From positions 1 to 64,000 of the forward strand of contig JAFSNK010000003.1 of the NCBI GenBank assembly GCA_017447445.1: a stretch of 64,000 bases of DNA, written 5' to 3'. The stretch is from Clostridia bacterium (GTDB lineage Bacteria > Bacillota > Clostridia > Oscillospirales > CAG-382). Shown in pieces: positions 17,312 to 26,422 of this stretch. A program made the translations under genes and the position numbers. The stretch's first letter is position 1, and each line of letters opens with the position of its first letter. The notes under the pieces are model-generated. The model worked only from the letters and a program-made list of their open reading frames with translations, was not told the DNA's origin and did no database searches.

Positions 17312-19903
17312 ATGAAAAGATCCATACTTGTTCTTTTATGTGCCGCGGTTTTGCTTTGTTCCGCCTCGTGCGGGGGCGGCCGTCCGGCGGAAAGCGGCGC
17401 CGCTTCCGAAACCGGTCCCGGTACGCAGTCGGAGGCGGGATCGCCCTCGCAGGAGGGCTCCCGCATGGAAGAAAGCGCGGCGGATATCGCGCTCGCGGTG
17501 GATTCCTGTTTGTGCAGGGAAGTCGACCGCACGCTTAAAGCCGAAAATGTTTTTCTGGACAGAAAATACAAGGTCGGCAGGAGCCCCGAAAGCTCAAAGC
17601 CGGACCCGTACGGCGAAAAGCTCACGAACGGCTGGGCGCACTGCATCTGTCAGCCGCGCAACACGGTCGCTTTCGCGGGCGCGTCCCCGATGAACATAGA
17701 TTTCGATATGGGGGACGAGGAACGCGAGATAGCGGATATCCGCGTCCACTGTCACCGCACTCTGCAATACGGATACGGGCTGCCCGCGTTCGTTTCGGTA
17801 AAGGTCTCCGACGACGGAAAGCGTTTTACCGAGATCGGCAAAGTGAACACCCCGTCGGACCTTGACGATTGCTGCGTGTACGAATATTATTTCGCGTTTC
17901 CGAAGGCATTTATCGCAAGGTACGTTCGCATTTATTTCGGGACCAACGAGAGCGAACAGCTCTGCGTAGACGAGATCGCCGCTTATGAATACCGCGAAGA
18001 CGGCGCGCTCGAAAACCTGCCGGGGATCGAGGAGGACCAGACCTACTGCATAAAGGATTTCTATTCCTATTCGCTGAATCTCGGTGAATCGGGCGTGCAA
18101 GTCGGCAGGGACGACGAAGACTACGACGTTGTGCAGAACCTCGCCCGGCTCGAGGGAGTGGATTTTCAGATACAGCATTTCGACCCGCTTTATCCCGGGC
18201 ACGAAAACACCGGGAAAGACAGGATCGGGCTGCTTACCGACGGAGTGCTTCACGGCGGCGACGAAGAACGGGATTATTTCAAATTCCACCGCGGCGGCGG
18301 CAGGAACGTCGTCTGCGACCTCGGCGCGGTAATGGCGGTGCGCGGGTGCAAACTCGCTTTTCTCGACAGATACACCTGGGGCATAACCACCCCCGTGGTG
18401 TATTACATCAGCATAAGCGAGGACGGCGAGAATTGGGTAACGGTTTTCGCCGAGCACAACCCCGATTACGGAAAAACGATGCGCCAGCAAGACGACCGCG
18501 TCTGCGATTTCGGCGGCGAATACAAAGCCCGCTACGTAAAGCTTTCGTTCACCACCGTGCCGGACAATTCCGTTTCGGCTTTCGTTTATCTTGGCGAATG
18601 GGAGATCACGGGCAGAAAGAACTCCGAAAACGCGGCGTCCGCCGAATATGATAAAACTATCGTTTACGGCAATTATCCCGACCGCGCGGACTGGGGGTTC
18701 CACAATATTTTGTTCACCTGCGTGGCGGACGAATACGGCAGGCACTGCACCGATATCCACGTGCTTAACGAGGAGACGGCATACGGATATGCCGTCGCGG
18801 AGACCGAAGCGGGTTGCGTTCCGCTTATGGACAGCTTTATGTTCACCACCCGCGGGCCGATGAATTCGTATTCCGACCGCGGCAAGGGGTTCGCGTTCTT
18901 CCTCGACGAGCTGTTTTACGAAGACCTTAACGTAAACGCCGTCGAAAAAGCCGCGCCGCGCATAAACGCTGCTCTCGGCAGGACGGGGAAGATACCGGTG
19001 TGGATATCGGTCAACTGCCCCGCCCTGGGCGACACCTTCAACGGCGAAAAGCTCGATTCCGCCGAAAGCTTTGTCGAATGCCTTAAATGGCAGGCGGACG
19101 AAGCGATAAAGCGCTTCAGCGCGCAGGACTATAACAACGTGTATCTCGTGGGCTTCTACTGGCAGCACGAAAACATACGCAAGGATTCCTTCGACGCGGA
19201 GGCGGCTTCCGCCTTCAACGAATACATCCATTCGCTCGGATACCGCAGCATATGGTGCCCGTATTACACCGCCGACGGGCTGTTCAACGCGCATTATTAC
19301 GGCTTCGACGTTACCTGTCTGCAGCCGAACTATATGTTTTCCAAATCGCTCCCCGGCAGAGTGGATTCCGCCGCCGAGATCGCAAAAATATACGGTCTGG
19401 GGATCGAGATCGAAGTCGAAAACCTTTATCAGAGCAGGGAAGCGCTGGAATACTACCGCAAATATTTAAGGGGCGGAGTCGACCACGGCTACATAAATTC
19501 GGTAAACGTCTATTACCAGGGTTCTATCCCCGGGACCTATATAAACTGCGTTAAGCGCGGCGGCGGGATATGCGGCGCGATGTTCGGCGAGACGGTCGCC
19601 TACGCCAACGGAACGCTGGGCAAAGATTACGCCGTTCCGGTAAAAGCCGACCTTTCGGGCTATTCCGACGCTTCGCTCGTCTGCGAAGGCGGCGGGGGAT
19701 CGTCTGTTGAGCTCGGCGGGCTTTACGGCGTGCGGTACAGGTATTTCGTCACCCCCGCTTACGGCGCGGTAAGACTGGACGAAAGCGGAAAGCTCACCTA
19801 CTCCCCCGCGAAAGGGTTTCGCGGAAGCGACGAAGTGCGGATACTGCTTTTCGACAACGTCGGGGAATATAAGATCATCACGGTATCGGTAACCGTGGAA
19901 TAG
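17312..19903 (+). CDS. Large surface lipoprotein: discoidin-like modules, DUF4855 and a C-terminal Ig-like domain
   Basis: 863 residues. Signal peptide with lipobox-like CSASC (Cys20), then a Ser/Glu-rich linker to about 60. Two F5/8 type C-like (discoidin) segments seem present, about 65-235 (VSVKVSDDGKRFTEIGKV and a closing strand with ARYVRIYFG) and about 270-450 (YISISEDGENWVTVF, ARYVKLSFTT). Residues about 460-790 match DUF4855 (MDSFMFTTRGPMNSYSD, FAFFLDELFYEDLNVNAVEKA, GFYWQHENIRKDSFD), a TIM-barrel-like domain of unknown activity in carbohydrate-associated proteins. The last ~80 residues form a cadherin/Ig-like strand domain (AVRLDESGKLTYSPAKGF). It is probably a cell-surface glycan-binding or glycan-degrading protein. 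Own promoter and terminator; divergent from the hydrolase operon. Confidence 0.75.
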   Translation: MKRSILVLLCAAVLLCSASCGGGRPAESGAASETGPGTQSEAGSPSQEGSRMEESAADIALAVDSCLCREVDRTLKAENVFLDRKYKVGRSPESSKPDPYGEKLTNGWAHCICQPRNTVAFAGASPMNIDFDMGDEEREIADIRVHCHRTLQYGYGLPAFVSVKVSDDGKRFTEIGKVNTPSDLDDCCVYEYYFAFPKAFIARYVRIYFGTNESEQLCVDEIAAYEYREDGALENLPGIEEDQTYCIKDFYSYSLNLGESGVQVGRDDEDYDVVQNLARLEGVDFQIQHFDPLYPGHENTGKDRIGLLTDGVLHGGDEERDYFKFHRGGGRNVVCDLGAVMAVRGCKLAFLDRYTWGITTPVVYYISISEDGENWVTVFAEHNPDYGKTMRQQDDRVCDFGGEYKARYVKLSFTTVPDNSVSAFVYLGEWEITGRKNSENAASAEYDKTIVYGNYPDRADWGFHNILFTCVADEYGRHCTDIHVLNEETAYGYAVAETEAGCVPLMDSFMFTTRGPMNSYSDRGKGFAFFLDELFYEDLNVNAVEKAAPRINAALGRTGKIPVWISVNCPALGDTFNGEKLDSAESFVECLKWQADEAIKRFSAQDYNNVYLVGFYWQHENIRKDSFDAEAASAFNEYIHSLGYRSIWCPYYTADGLFNAHYYGFDVTCLQPNYMFSKSLPGRVDSAAEIAKIYGLGIEIEVENLYQSREALEYYRKYLRGGVDHGYINSVNVYYQGSIPGTYINCVKRGGGICGAMFGETVAYANGTLGKDYAVPVKADLSGYSDASLVCEGGGGSSVELGGLYGVRYRYFVTPAYGAVRLDESGKLTYSPAKGFRGSDEVRILLFDNVGEYKIITVSVTVE

Positions 19904-20014
19904 AAGTTTATCCTCTTGAAGCGTGATCTATGTCGGCGATATAGATTTTGCCGGGGACGAACGCGGGTGAAGATGATATTTGAAAAAAAATACCGTACTG
20001 TCGCTTGTTTTTTG

Positions 20015-20066
20015 AAAAAAGCCGCCGGTTGCGTTACGTATATACAGTAACCGGCAGCTTTTTTTA
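20015..20066 (+). terminator. Terminator after the DUF4855 lipoprotein
   Basis: AAAAAGCCGCCGGTT ... AACCGGCAGCTTTTTTT with an 18-base loop and flanking A and T runs; one base of imperfection in each arm. Confidence 0.8.
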
Positions 20067-20117
20067 GAGCTTTTTTGACCTGATATTTATATAACGGCAA
20101 GATGATTTGCGACTATT

Positions 20118-20145
20118 TTGATTTAATGCGATAATACGTTACAAT
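20118..20145 (+). promoter_or_regulatory. Possible sigma-A promoter of the first ECF operon
   Basis: TTGATT (20118-20123), 16-base spacer, TACAAT (20140-20145), 106 bases before the start codon. Confidence 0.45.
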
Positions 20146-20190
20146 GGTCTTGGCGGCAATCCGCACCGCCGCGAATACAAAAAAAATTCA

Positions 20191-20206
20191 CAAAACGTGA
20201 GATATT
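20191..20206 (+). promoter_or_regulatory. CAAAACGTGA element before a GATATT box, shared with the second ECF locus
   Basis: CAAAACGTGA (20191-20200) is directly followed by GATATT. At 52504-52519 the same ten bases lead into ATAAT, so that TATAAT overlaps the final base region. Possibly part of an ECF-dependent or co-regulated promoter. Confidence 0.35.
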
Positions 20207-20250
20207 TCACCCCGAAAAGGTACATGTATAGGTGAAAGGAGTGAACGGAT

Positions 20251-20808
20251 TTGGAAGACGGCAGGATAATCGAATTGTTCTTCGAGCGCTCGGAACAGGC
20301 GATAGCCGGGCTGTCCGAAAAATACGGCTCCACATGTATGCGTATCGCCCAAAACATACTGAACGACCGGCTTGACGCCGAGGAATGCGTAAACGACGCC
20401 TATCTCGCCGTCTGGAATTCGGTCCCGCCGGAAAAGCCCGATGCTTTGCTAAGCTACGTCTGCCGTATCGTGCGGAACCTCGCTTTAAAAAAGCACCGCG
20501 CGAACACCGCGGTCAAACGCGACTCGCGCTGCGACGTCGCCTTGGACGAGATCGCCGACTGTCTGCCGTCCGCTTCCGACGTCGAATCGGAATTCGAATC
20601 GGAAAGAGCATTAGAGAGCATAAACGCTTTTTTGAATTCGCTGGATAAAGAAAGCCGCGCGCTTTTCGTGAGGCGCTACTGGTTTTCCGACGCCGTAACC
20701 GATATTGCCGCGGATCTCGGCAAAAGCGGACACTATGTTTCGGTACGCCTTTCGCGCATACGCAAAAAACTCAAAAAGCACCTTGAAAAGGAGGGGATCG
20801 CGTTTTGA
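20251..20808 (+). CDS. ECF-type RNA polymerase sigma factor, copy 1
   Basis: 185 residues. TTG start at 20251 behind GAAAGGAGTGAACGGAT; no ATG or GTG in frame fits. Region 2 spans about 15-85 (AGLSEKYGSTCMRIAQNIL, DAEECVNDAYLAVWNS, and SYVCRIVRNLALKKHR as region 2.4). Region 4 is about 120-180 (LDKESRALFVRRYWFSDAVTDIA, then VRLSRIRKKLKKHLEKEG as the recognition helix). No C-terminal extension. It directs RNA polymerase to a small regulon, probably its own operon. The downstream gene overlaps by four bases and encodes a single-pass membrane protein, the usual place of an anti-sigma factor. Confidence 0.92.
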   Translation: MEDGRIIELFFERSEQAIAGLSEKYGSTCMRIAQNILNDRLDAEECVNDAYLAVWNSVPPEKPDALLSYVCRIVRNLALKKHRANTAVKRDSRCDVALDEIADCLPSASDVESEFESERALESINAFLNSLDKESRALFVRRYWFSDAVTDIAADLGKSGHYVSVRLSRIRKKLKKHLEKEGIAF

Positions 20809-22364
20809 AAAAAGAAAATTTCGAAAAAACCATCGGATCGATAGACGAAGTATTTATTAACGAAGCGGTTGAGTATTCCGCCGCACAAAACACGAAAGCC
20901 GCGGAAACGCCGCGCTTTGGCTCGGCAGCAAGAAAACGCAGAGCCGTATATGCGTCTCTGGCGGCGGCTTGCCTTGCGATAGTAATCGCGGCGGGTTCCG
21001 CCGTCGCGATAATAGCCGAAGCAAAGGAATACGGCGAAGCAGTTGAATATTTCGAAGAAAACGGCTACTCTATCGAAGGACTCACCCGTTCCGAAGTGAA
21101 AGAGATCTATCGCGACATTATCACGCAGAAGTTCGAAAACGAAAAAACCGCTTCGGTAATACGAAGCAGAGTTTCCGGCACCGAGATATCTCAGGAGGAA
21201 CCCACGCCTGAAGATTTACCCCCGGAGATCCATACCGGATCGAAAAAGGCCGGCATGACCTATACAAGCAGATTTCGGTTAAAATACGATCCCAAGCGCG
21301 GTTACGAGGTGCCCGAAAAGTGCTTTGTTGAGTGTAAAAACAACGGCGAAACACTTTGGAAAACCGAAATTTCGGGAATCGGCGCCACGGGCGGTGTGTT
21401 CCATTTCGACGGCGGCGTATATACTTCCGAAGGGTCGGCGGTCTGGGGCCGCAACTGCTATATTGATACCGGCGTTCAGGCAGCGCAGCTTGCTTGTATC
21501 GACGATTCCGGCAGCGTACTGTGGCAAAGCATAATAGACCACGGATTCGGTCTTGAATACGTCGTAAAGGTGCTTGAAAACGGCGACGGCACCTGGGAGG
21601 TGTTCAGCCACGGCGATCACCGGTATTTGTGCGTAAGCCGTTACGATATGAACGGCACCGAGACCGATAGCACGCAGGCGGACATCGGCGAAGGCAATTA
21701 CCTGATGCACGCGGCGCGTCTGGGCGACGGTTTTATCATTCAGGTCGTAACAGATACTTCGGGAATGATCGCGAACCTGTATAAACTTGACTGCAACGGC
21801 AATATTACCGAAAACATCGCTTACGAAAGCGACGACTGCACGTATTATATTACCGACATGGTTGAGTTCGGCGGTTCCATGTATCTGTCCGGCTATTCCG
21901 TACCTTATAATGAAAGTTATTCAAGCAGATACGAGGCAGAGGGGATTATTGAATACTGCAGGGAAAAATATAACGAGTACAAAGAAAAGGCCGCGCGCGG
22001 AGAAGCCGAAGAGAAGGATCATCGGGATATCGTTCCGAGCGAAGAACTCACCGCGCTCGTCCGGGATAACTACACGGCGGTATTGCTGATCTGCGATACC
22101 GAAAGCGGCGATCCCGAAACATTCTACTCCATAAAAGGTTCGCTCGGGGGCAAACTCGCCGTAAAAGGCGAACGGCTGGAATGGAACGTAAACAGTATCG
22201 TTTCGGCGGCATATTCACCGGTGACCGACCCGTTTTCGCAGGAGACCTACACGGATCGCTTGGCTTTGGCCGGCGCCTGCAAGGTATGGCGTTACAGCTT
22301 CAACGCCGGTGGCGAACTGCTCGGTCAGGCCGATACCGGCGAAACGGATCTTTTCCGCAGATAG
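20805..22364 (+). CDS. Single-pass membrane partner of ECF sigma 1 (possible anti-sigma/sensor)
   Basis: 519 residues. TTG start at 20805 overlapping the sigma stop (TTGA), preceded by AAAAGGAGGGGATC. Cytoplasmic residues 1-45 contain FEKTIGSIDEVFINEAVEY, a short acidic-hydrophobic helix. The second locus has a comparable N terminus (DIFNEAMNGLDPALVAEHI). One membrane helix lies at about 47-71 (YASLAAACLAIVIAAGSAVAII). Residues about 150-519 form a large extracellular region with repeated beta segments (VYTSEGSAVW, QLACIDDSGSVLWQS, YKLDCNGNITENI) resembling a beta-propeller of PQQ/WD type. No zinc-finger anti-sigma motif is present. I infer it holds the sigma factor and senses an outside signal. 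Function is not proven by the sequence. Confidence 0.7.
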   Translation: MKKENFEKTIGSIDEVFINEAVEYSAAQNTKAAETPRFGSAARKRRAVYASLAAACLAIVIAAGSAVAIIAEAKEYGEAVEYFEENGYSIEGLTRSEVKEIYRDIITQKFENEKTASVIRSRVSGTEISQEEPTPEDLPPEIHTGSKKAGMTYTSRFRLKYDPKRGYEVPEKCFVECKNNGETLWKTEISGIGATGGVFHFDGGVYTSEGSAVWGRNCYIDTGVQAAQLACIDDSGSVLWQSIIDHGFGLEYVVKVLENGDGTWEVFSHGDHRYLCVSRYDMNGTETDSTQADIGEGNYLMHAARLGDGFIIQVVTDTSGMIANLYKLDCNGNITENIAYESDDCTYYITDMVEFGGSMYLSGYSVPYNESYSSRYEAEGIIEYCREKYNEYKEKAARGEAEEKDHRDIVPSEELTALVRDNYTAVLLICDTESGDPETFYSIKGSLGGKLAVKGERLEWNVNSIVSAAYSPVTDPFSQETYTDRLALAGACKVWRYSFNAGGELLGQADTGETDLFRR

Positions 22365-22377
22365 CCGCAACGGAATA

Positions 22378-22424
22378 TCAAAAAGCAGGGACCGGAGCGT
22401 ATTGCTCCGGTCCGCCTTTTTTTA
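22378..22424. terminator. Bidirectional terminator between the ECF 1 operon and the purine operon
   Basis: GGACCGGAGC (22389-22398), loop GTATT, GCTCCGGTCC (22404-22413), then GCC and a T run. On the minus strand the hairpin is followed by CTGC and five T, so it can also end the purine operon. Confidence 0.85.
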
Positions 22425-22457
22425 TTCTGTTTCTTCGGTAACGTCAAGGATCGAAAG

Positions 22458-23432
22458 TTACTCGAATTCTATCGTGCTTAAGGGTTTTTCGGATATATCC
22501 CAGGCGACGCGGTTTACGCCTTCGACGGTGTTTATTATCCTGTCGCGGATGGTGCAGAGCGTTTTGAACGGGATCTCCGGCACGGTGGCGGTAACGGCAT
22601 CGACGGTGTTGACGGTGCGTATCACGACCATCCAGCCCATATAGCGTCTGCCGTCCTTTATTCCGGTGGATCTGAAATCGGGTATCGCGCAGAAGTACTG
22701 CCACGGCACCTGCGGCAGCTTGCCGATCTCCTCGCGTACTATCGCGTCCGCTTCGCGCAGGGCTTCGAGTCTGTCGCGCGTGATGGCGCCTACGCAGCGT
22801 ACGCCCAGCCCGGGACCGGGGAACGGCTGGCGGTATACCATGCCGTCCGGCAGGCCGAGCGCCTTGCCCACGACGCGCACTTCGTCTTTATAAAGGAACT
22901 TTATGGGCTCCACCAGCTCGAACTGCAGGTCTTCCGGCAGTCCGCCGACGTTGTGATGCGCCTTTACCGGGCCGGATTCGAGTATGTCGGGATAGATGGT
23001 CCCCTGCGCGAGGAAACGTATATCGTCCTGCTTGCGGGCTTCTTCCTCGAACACGCGAATGAACTCCGCGCCGATTATCTTGCGCTTCTGTTCCGGTTCG
23101 GCGACCCCCGCGAGCTTATCCAGGAACCTGTCCACGGCGTCGACGTAAACCAGGTTCGCGTCCATCTCGTCGCGGAACACCTTTATCACCTGCTCCGGCT
23201 CGCCTTTGCGCAGCAGGCCGTGGTTGACGTGTACGCACACTAAATTTTTGCCGATCGCTTTAATAAGCAGCGCGGCGACGACCGAGGAATCCACGCCGCC
23301 GGAAAGCGCCAGCAGGACCTTTTTATCGCCCACCTGCGCCTTTATCGCGGCTATCTGCTCGGCTATGAATGCATTTGCAAGCTCCGGCGTGTTTATGCGC
23401 CTTAATGTTTCGGGTCTAACGTTTCCGGACAT
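22458..23432 (-). CDS. guaA: GMP synthase ATP-pyrophosphatase subunit without glutaminase domain
   Basis: 324 residues. Converts XMP to GMP through adenylyl-XMP. The PP-loop LALSGGVDSSVVAALL is at residues about 40-55. The C-terminal dimerisation and XMP-binding part is complete (RQPFPGPGLGVRCVGAIT, MVVIRTVNTVDAVTATV and the final WDISEKPLSTIEFE). Bacterial GuaA is normally about 510-525 residues with an N-terminal class I amidotransferase domain; here translation starts about 40 residues before the PP-loop and no such domain lies upstream. This is the two-subunit arrangement known from archaea. The glutaminase partner is not in the window, so it is encoded elsewhere or the enzyme uses free ammonia. 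Last gene of the purine operon, 39 bases after fhs. Confidence 0.93.
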   Translation of the reverse strand: MSGNVRPETLRRINTPELANAFIAEQIAAIKAQVGDKKVLLALSGGVDSSVVAALLIKAIGKNLVCVHVNHGLLRKGEPEQVIKVFRDEMDANLVYVDAVDRFLDKLAGVAEPEQKRKIIGAEFIRVFEEEARKQDDIRFLAQGTIYPDILESGPVKAHHNVGGLPEDLQFELVEPIKFLYKDEVRVVGKALGLPDGMVYRQPFPGPGLGVRCVGAITRDRLEALREADAIVREEIGKLPQVPWQYFCAIPDFRSTGIKDGRRYMGWMVVIRTVNTVDAVTATVPEIPFKTLCTIRDRIINTVEGVNRVAWDISEKPLSTIEFE

Positions 23433-23471
23433 TTTTCTTACCTCTTTTTATAGAATTTTTATTATTTACTA

Positions 23472-25148
23472 TTAAAACAGACCGCTTATCCTGCCGTTTT
23501 CGTCCACGTCGATGCGTTCCGCGGCGGGGGATTTGGGCAGACCGGGCATTGTCATTATATCGCCCGTGAGAACCACTATAAAGCCCGCCCCGGCGGATAC
23601 CTTTACGCTGCGGACGGTGATCTTGAAGCCCTCCGGCGCGCCGAGCTTCGCCGGATCGTCGGTAAAGCTGTACTGCGTTTTCGCGATGCAGACCGGCAGC
23701 CCGCCGAATCCGAGCTGTTCCAGCCGTTCGATCTGCTTCGACGCCTGCGGAGCGAATATCACGCCGTCGCCGCCGTAGACCTTCGTCGCGACTGCTTCGA
23801 TCTTTTCTTTTATCGTCATACCGTCGGTATAGGAGAAGCGGAAATCGCCTTTTTCCTCCTCGCACAGGCGCACCACCTCACGCGCGAGCGCCTCGCCGCC
23901 CTTGCCGCCTTCCGCCCATACGGTGGAAAGCACGGTGTTCACGCCCAGCTCGCGGCATTTTTTGATTATGAAATCTATTTCGCCGTCCGTATCGGTGGGG
24001 AAGCGGTTCACAGCCACCACGCAGGGCAGGCGGTAGACGTTCTTTATGTTGGAAACGTGGCGCAGCAGGTTGGGAATGCCCTTTTCGAGCGCCGAAAGGT
24101 CCTCTTTCGCAAGCTCGGTCTTCGCCAGACCGCCGTGCATTTTAAGCGCGCGTACCGTGGCGACCACGACTACCGCGTCGGGCGTGAGCCCCGCCATGCG
24201 GCATTTTATATCCAAAAACTTCTCCGCGCCGAGGTCGGCGCCGAATCCGGCTTCCGTAACGGTGTAATCGCCCATTTTAAGCGCCATCTTCGTAGCCATA
24301 ACGGAATTGCAGCCGTGCGCGATGTTCGCAAACGGGCCGCCGTGAACGAACGCGGGCGTGCCCTCCAGAGTCTGCACGAGATTGGGCTTGAGCGCGTCTT
24401 TAAGCAGAGCCGCCATCGCGCCCGCGGCTTTAAGCTGACCGCAGGTAACGGGGTTGTCGTCCTTATCGTAGCCGACAATTATCCGCGCGAGCCGGTTTTT
24501 AAGGTCGGTTATCGAATCCGAAAGGCAAAGCACCGCCATTATCTCGGAGGCGACGGTTATATCGAACCCGTCTTCGCGCGGGACTCCGTTCGCCTTGCCG
24601 CCCAAACCGTCCACGATAAAGCGAAGCTGCCTGTCGTTCATATCAACGCAGCGCTTCCAGGTTATCTTCCGCACGTCTATGTTAAGCGCGTTGCCCTGCT
24701 GGATGTGGTTGTCCAGCATCGCGGCAAGCAGGTTGTTCGCCGCGCCTATCGCGTGGAAATCCCCGGTGAAGTGCAGGTTTATATCCTCCATCGGCACCAC
24801 CTGCGCGTATCCGCCGCCCGCCGCGCCGCCTTTAATGCCGAACACCGGGCCCAAAGACGGTTCGCGCAGCGCGACGGTGACGTTCTTGCCGATGCGTTTC
24901 AACCCGTCCGCAAGCCCTATCGTCGTCGTCGTTTTGCCCTCGCCCGCCGGGGTGGGGGTTATGGCGGTAACGAGTATCAGCTTGCCGTCCTTTTTATCGG
25001 TTTCTTTAAGCAGCGAAAGGTCTACCTTCGCCTTGTATCTGCCGTAATGCTCGATGTACTTTTCGTCGACGTGCGCGGTTTTCGCTATTTCGGAGATCGG
25101 CTTCATTTCGCATTTCTGCGCTATCTCGATGTCGGTAAGGTATGCCAT
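23472..25148 (-). CDS. fhs: Formate-tetrahydrofolate ligase
   Basis: 558 residues from ATG 25148, preceded by GGGAGGAAACGAA; the in-frame TTG at 25163 is less likely. Makes 10-formyl-THF from formate, THF and ATP. The P-loop [19 protein letters not shown] is near residue 65. The family segments [20 protein letters not shown], the Asn-rich DNHIQQGN and [20 protein letters not shown] are present. It supplies the formyl donor for PurN and the AICAR formyltransferase encoded upstream in the same operon. Its substrate formate could enter by the FNT channel of the operon. Confidence 0.98.
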   Translation of the reverse strand: MAYLTDIEIAQKCEMKPISEIAKTAHVDEKYIEHYGRYKAKVDLSLLKETDKKDGKLILVTAITPTPAGEGKTTTTIGLADGLKRIGKNVTVALREPSLGPVFGIKGGAAGGGYAQVVPMEDINLHFTGDFHAIGAANNLLAAMLDNHIQQGNALNIDVRKITWKRCVDMNDRQLRFIVDGLGGKANGVPREDGFDITVASEIMAVLCLSDSITDLKNRLARIIVGYDKDDNPVTCGQLKAAGAMAALLKDALKPNLVQTLEGTPAFVHGGPFANIAHGCNSVMATKMALKMGDYTVTEAGFGADLGAEKFLDIKCRMAGLTPDAVVVVATVRALKMHGGLAKTELAKEDLSALEKGIPNLLRHVSNIKNVYRLPCVVAVNRFPTDTDGEIDFIIKKCRELGVNTVLSTVWAEGGKGGEALAREVVRLCEEEKGDFRFSYTDGMTIKEKIEAVATKVYGGDGVIFAPQASKQIERLEQLGFGGLPVCIAKTQYSFTDDPAKLGAPEGFKITVRSVKVSAGAGFIVVLTGDIMTMPGLPKSPAAERIDVDENGRISGLF

Positions 25149-25170
25149 TTCGTTTCCTCCCAAAAAAGTT

Positions 25171-26409
25171 TTATTCGGAATATATCGGGTATTTCGCGCA
25201 CAGATCGCTCACTTCGGCTTTTATGCGTGCCTTGTTCGCTTCGAAACCGTTGATCGAATCGGCTATCCAGCCGGCGATAAGCTCCATTTCCGGCTTGCGG
25301 AACCCGCGCGTGGTAACGGCGGGGGTGCCGATGCGCAGACCGCTTGTTATGAACGGGCTCTGCGGATCGTTCGGGACGGTGTTTTTGTTGGCGGTGATGT
25401 TCACTTCGTCCAGCCGGTGCTCCAGCTCTTTGCCGGAAACTCCGGTGCCGCGCAGGTCTACAGTCATAAGATGGTTGTCCGTGCCGCCGGAAACTATCTT
25501 CAAGCCGCGCTTTATAAGCTCTTCGCACAGATGCGCCGCGTTTTCCACTATGTGCTTCTGATATTCGCGGAACTCCGGCGTTAACGCCTCGCCCAATGCG
25601 ACCGCCTTCGCCGCTATCACGTGCATAAGCGGACCGCCCTGCGTGCCGGGGAATATCGCCTTGTCTATCTGCTTTGCGTATTGCTCTTTGCAAAGTATCA
25701 TACCGCCGCGCGGCCCGCGCAGCGTTTTGTGCGTGGTCGTCGTCACAACGTCGGCGTAGGGGACGGGGGAGGGGTGCAGCCCTGCGGCGACCAGCCCCGC
25801 GATATGCGCCATATCTACCATAAGGTAAGCGCCGACCTCGTCCGCGATCCTGCGGCATTCGGCAAAATCTATCGTGCGGGAATACGCGCTCGCGCCCACG
25901 ACCAGAAGCTTGGGTCTGCATTCGAGCGCGATGCGGCGAATTTCCTCGTAATCAAGGAACCCTTCGTCGTTCACGCCGTAGGGCACCACGTTGAAGTACA
26001 TCCCGGAGATGTTCGCCGGCGACCCGTGCGAAAGATGCCCGCCTTGCGAAAGCGCCATTCCCATAACGGTGTCGCCCGGCTTCAAAAAGGCGAAGAAAGC
26101 CGCGAGGTTCGCGTTGGCGCCGCTGTGCGGCTGAACGTTCGCGTGGTCGGCTCCGTAAAGCTTCTTTGCGCGTTCCCGCGCTATGTTTTCGACAATATCG
26201 ACGCACTGACAGCCGCCGTAATAGCGTTTGTCGGGATATCCCTCGGCGTATTTGTTGGTAAGCACGCCGCCCGCCGCCAGAAGCACCGCTTTCGAAACGA
26301 TGTTTTCTGAAGCGATCAGCTCCACGTTGTGCTGCTGGCGTTCAAGCTCCAGCCGGCACGCCTGCGCGACCTCTTTGTCGTAATCTGCGAGTTCTTCGAA
26401 AAAGTTCAT
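25171..26409 (-). CDS. glyA: Serine hydroxymethyltransferase
   Basis: 412 residues. PLP enzyme converting serine and THF to glycine and 5,10-methylene-THF. Motifs: [15 protein letters not shown] at the start, GSANANLAA-like [28 protein letters not shown], and the PLP Lys in [17 protein letters not shown]. The C-terminal [14 protein letters not shown] is typical. In this operon it gives glycine for PurD and one-carbon units for the two formyl transfers. ATG 26409 follows AAAGGAGAATCAAG. GlyA and Fhs genes are known ZTP-riboswitch targets, which fits the riboswitch at the head of the operon. Confidence 0.98.
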   Translation of the reverse strand: MNFFEELADYDKEVAQACRLELERQQHNVELIASENIVSKAVLLAAGGVLTNKYAEGYPDKRYYGGCQCVDIVENIARERAKKLYGADHANVQPHSGANANLAAFFAFLKPGDTVMGMALSQGGHLSHGSPANISGMYFNVVPYGVNDEGFLDYEEIRRIALECRPKLLVVGASAYSRTIDFAECRRIADEVGAYLMVDMAHIAGLVAAGLHPSPVPYADVVTTTTHKTLRGPRGGMILCKEQYAKQIDKAIFPGTQGGPLMHVIAAKAVALGEALTPEFREYQKHIVENAAHLCEELIKRGLKIVSGGTDNHLMTVDLRGTGVSGKELEHRLDEVNITANKNTVPNDPQSPFITSGLRIGTPAVTTRGFRKPEMELIAGWIADSINGFEANKARIKAEVSDLCAKYPIYSE

Positions 26410-26422
26410 CTTGATTCTCCTT

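Larger units (their letters stand above)
19904..20250 (+). other. Intergenic region between the DUF4855 lipoprotein and the ECF sigma gene
   Basis: No gene seen in 347 bases. It holds a terminator (20015-20066), a possible promoter (20118-20145) and a short element shared with the second ECF locus (20191-20200). The first ~100 bases show nothing recognisable. Confidence 0.6.
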
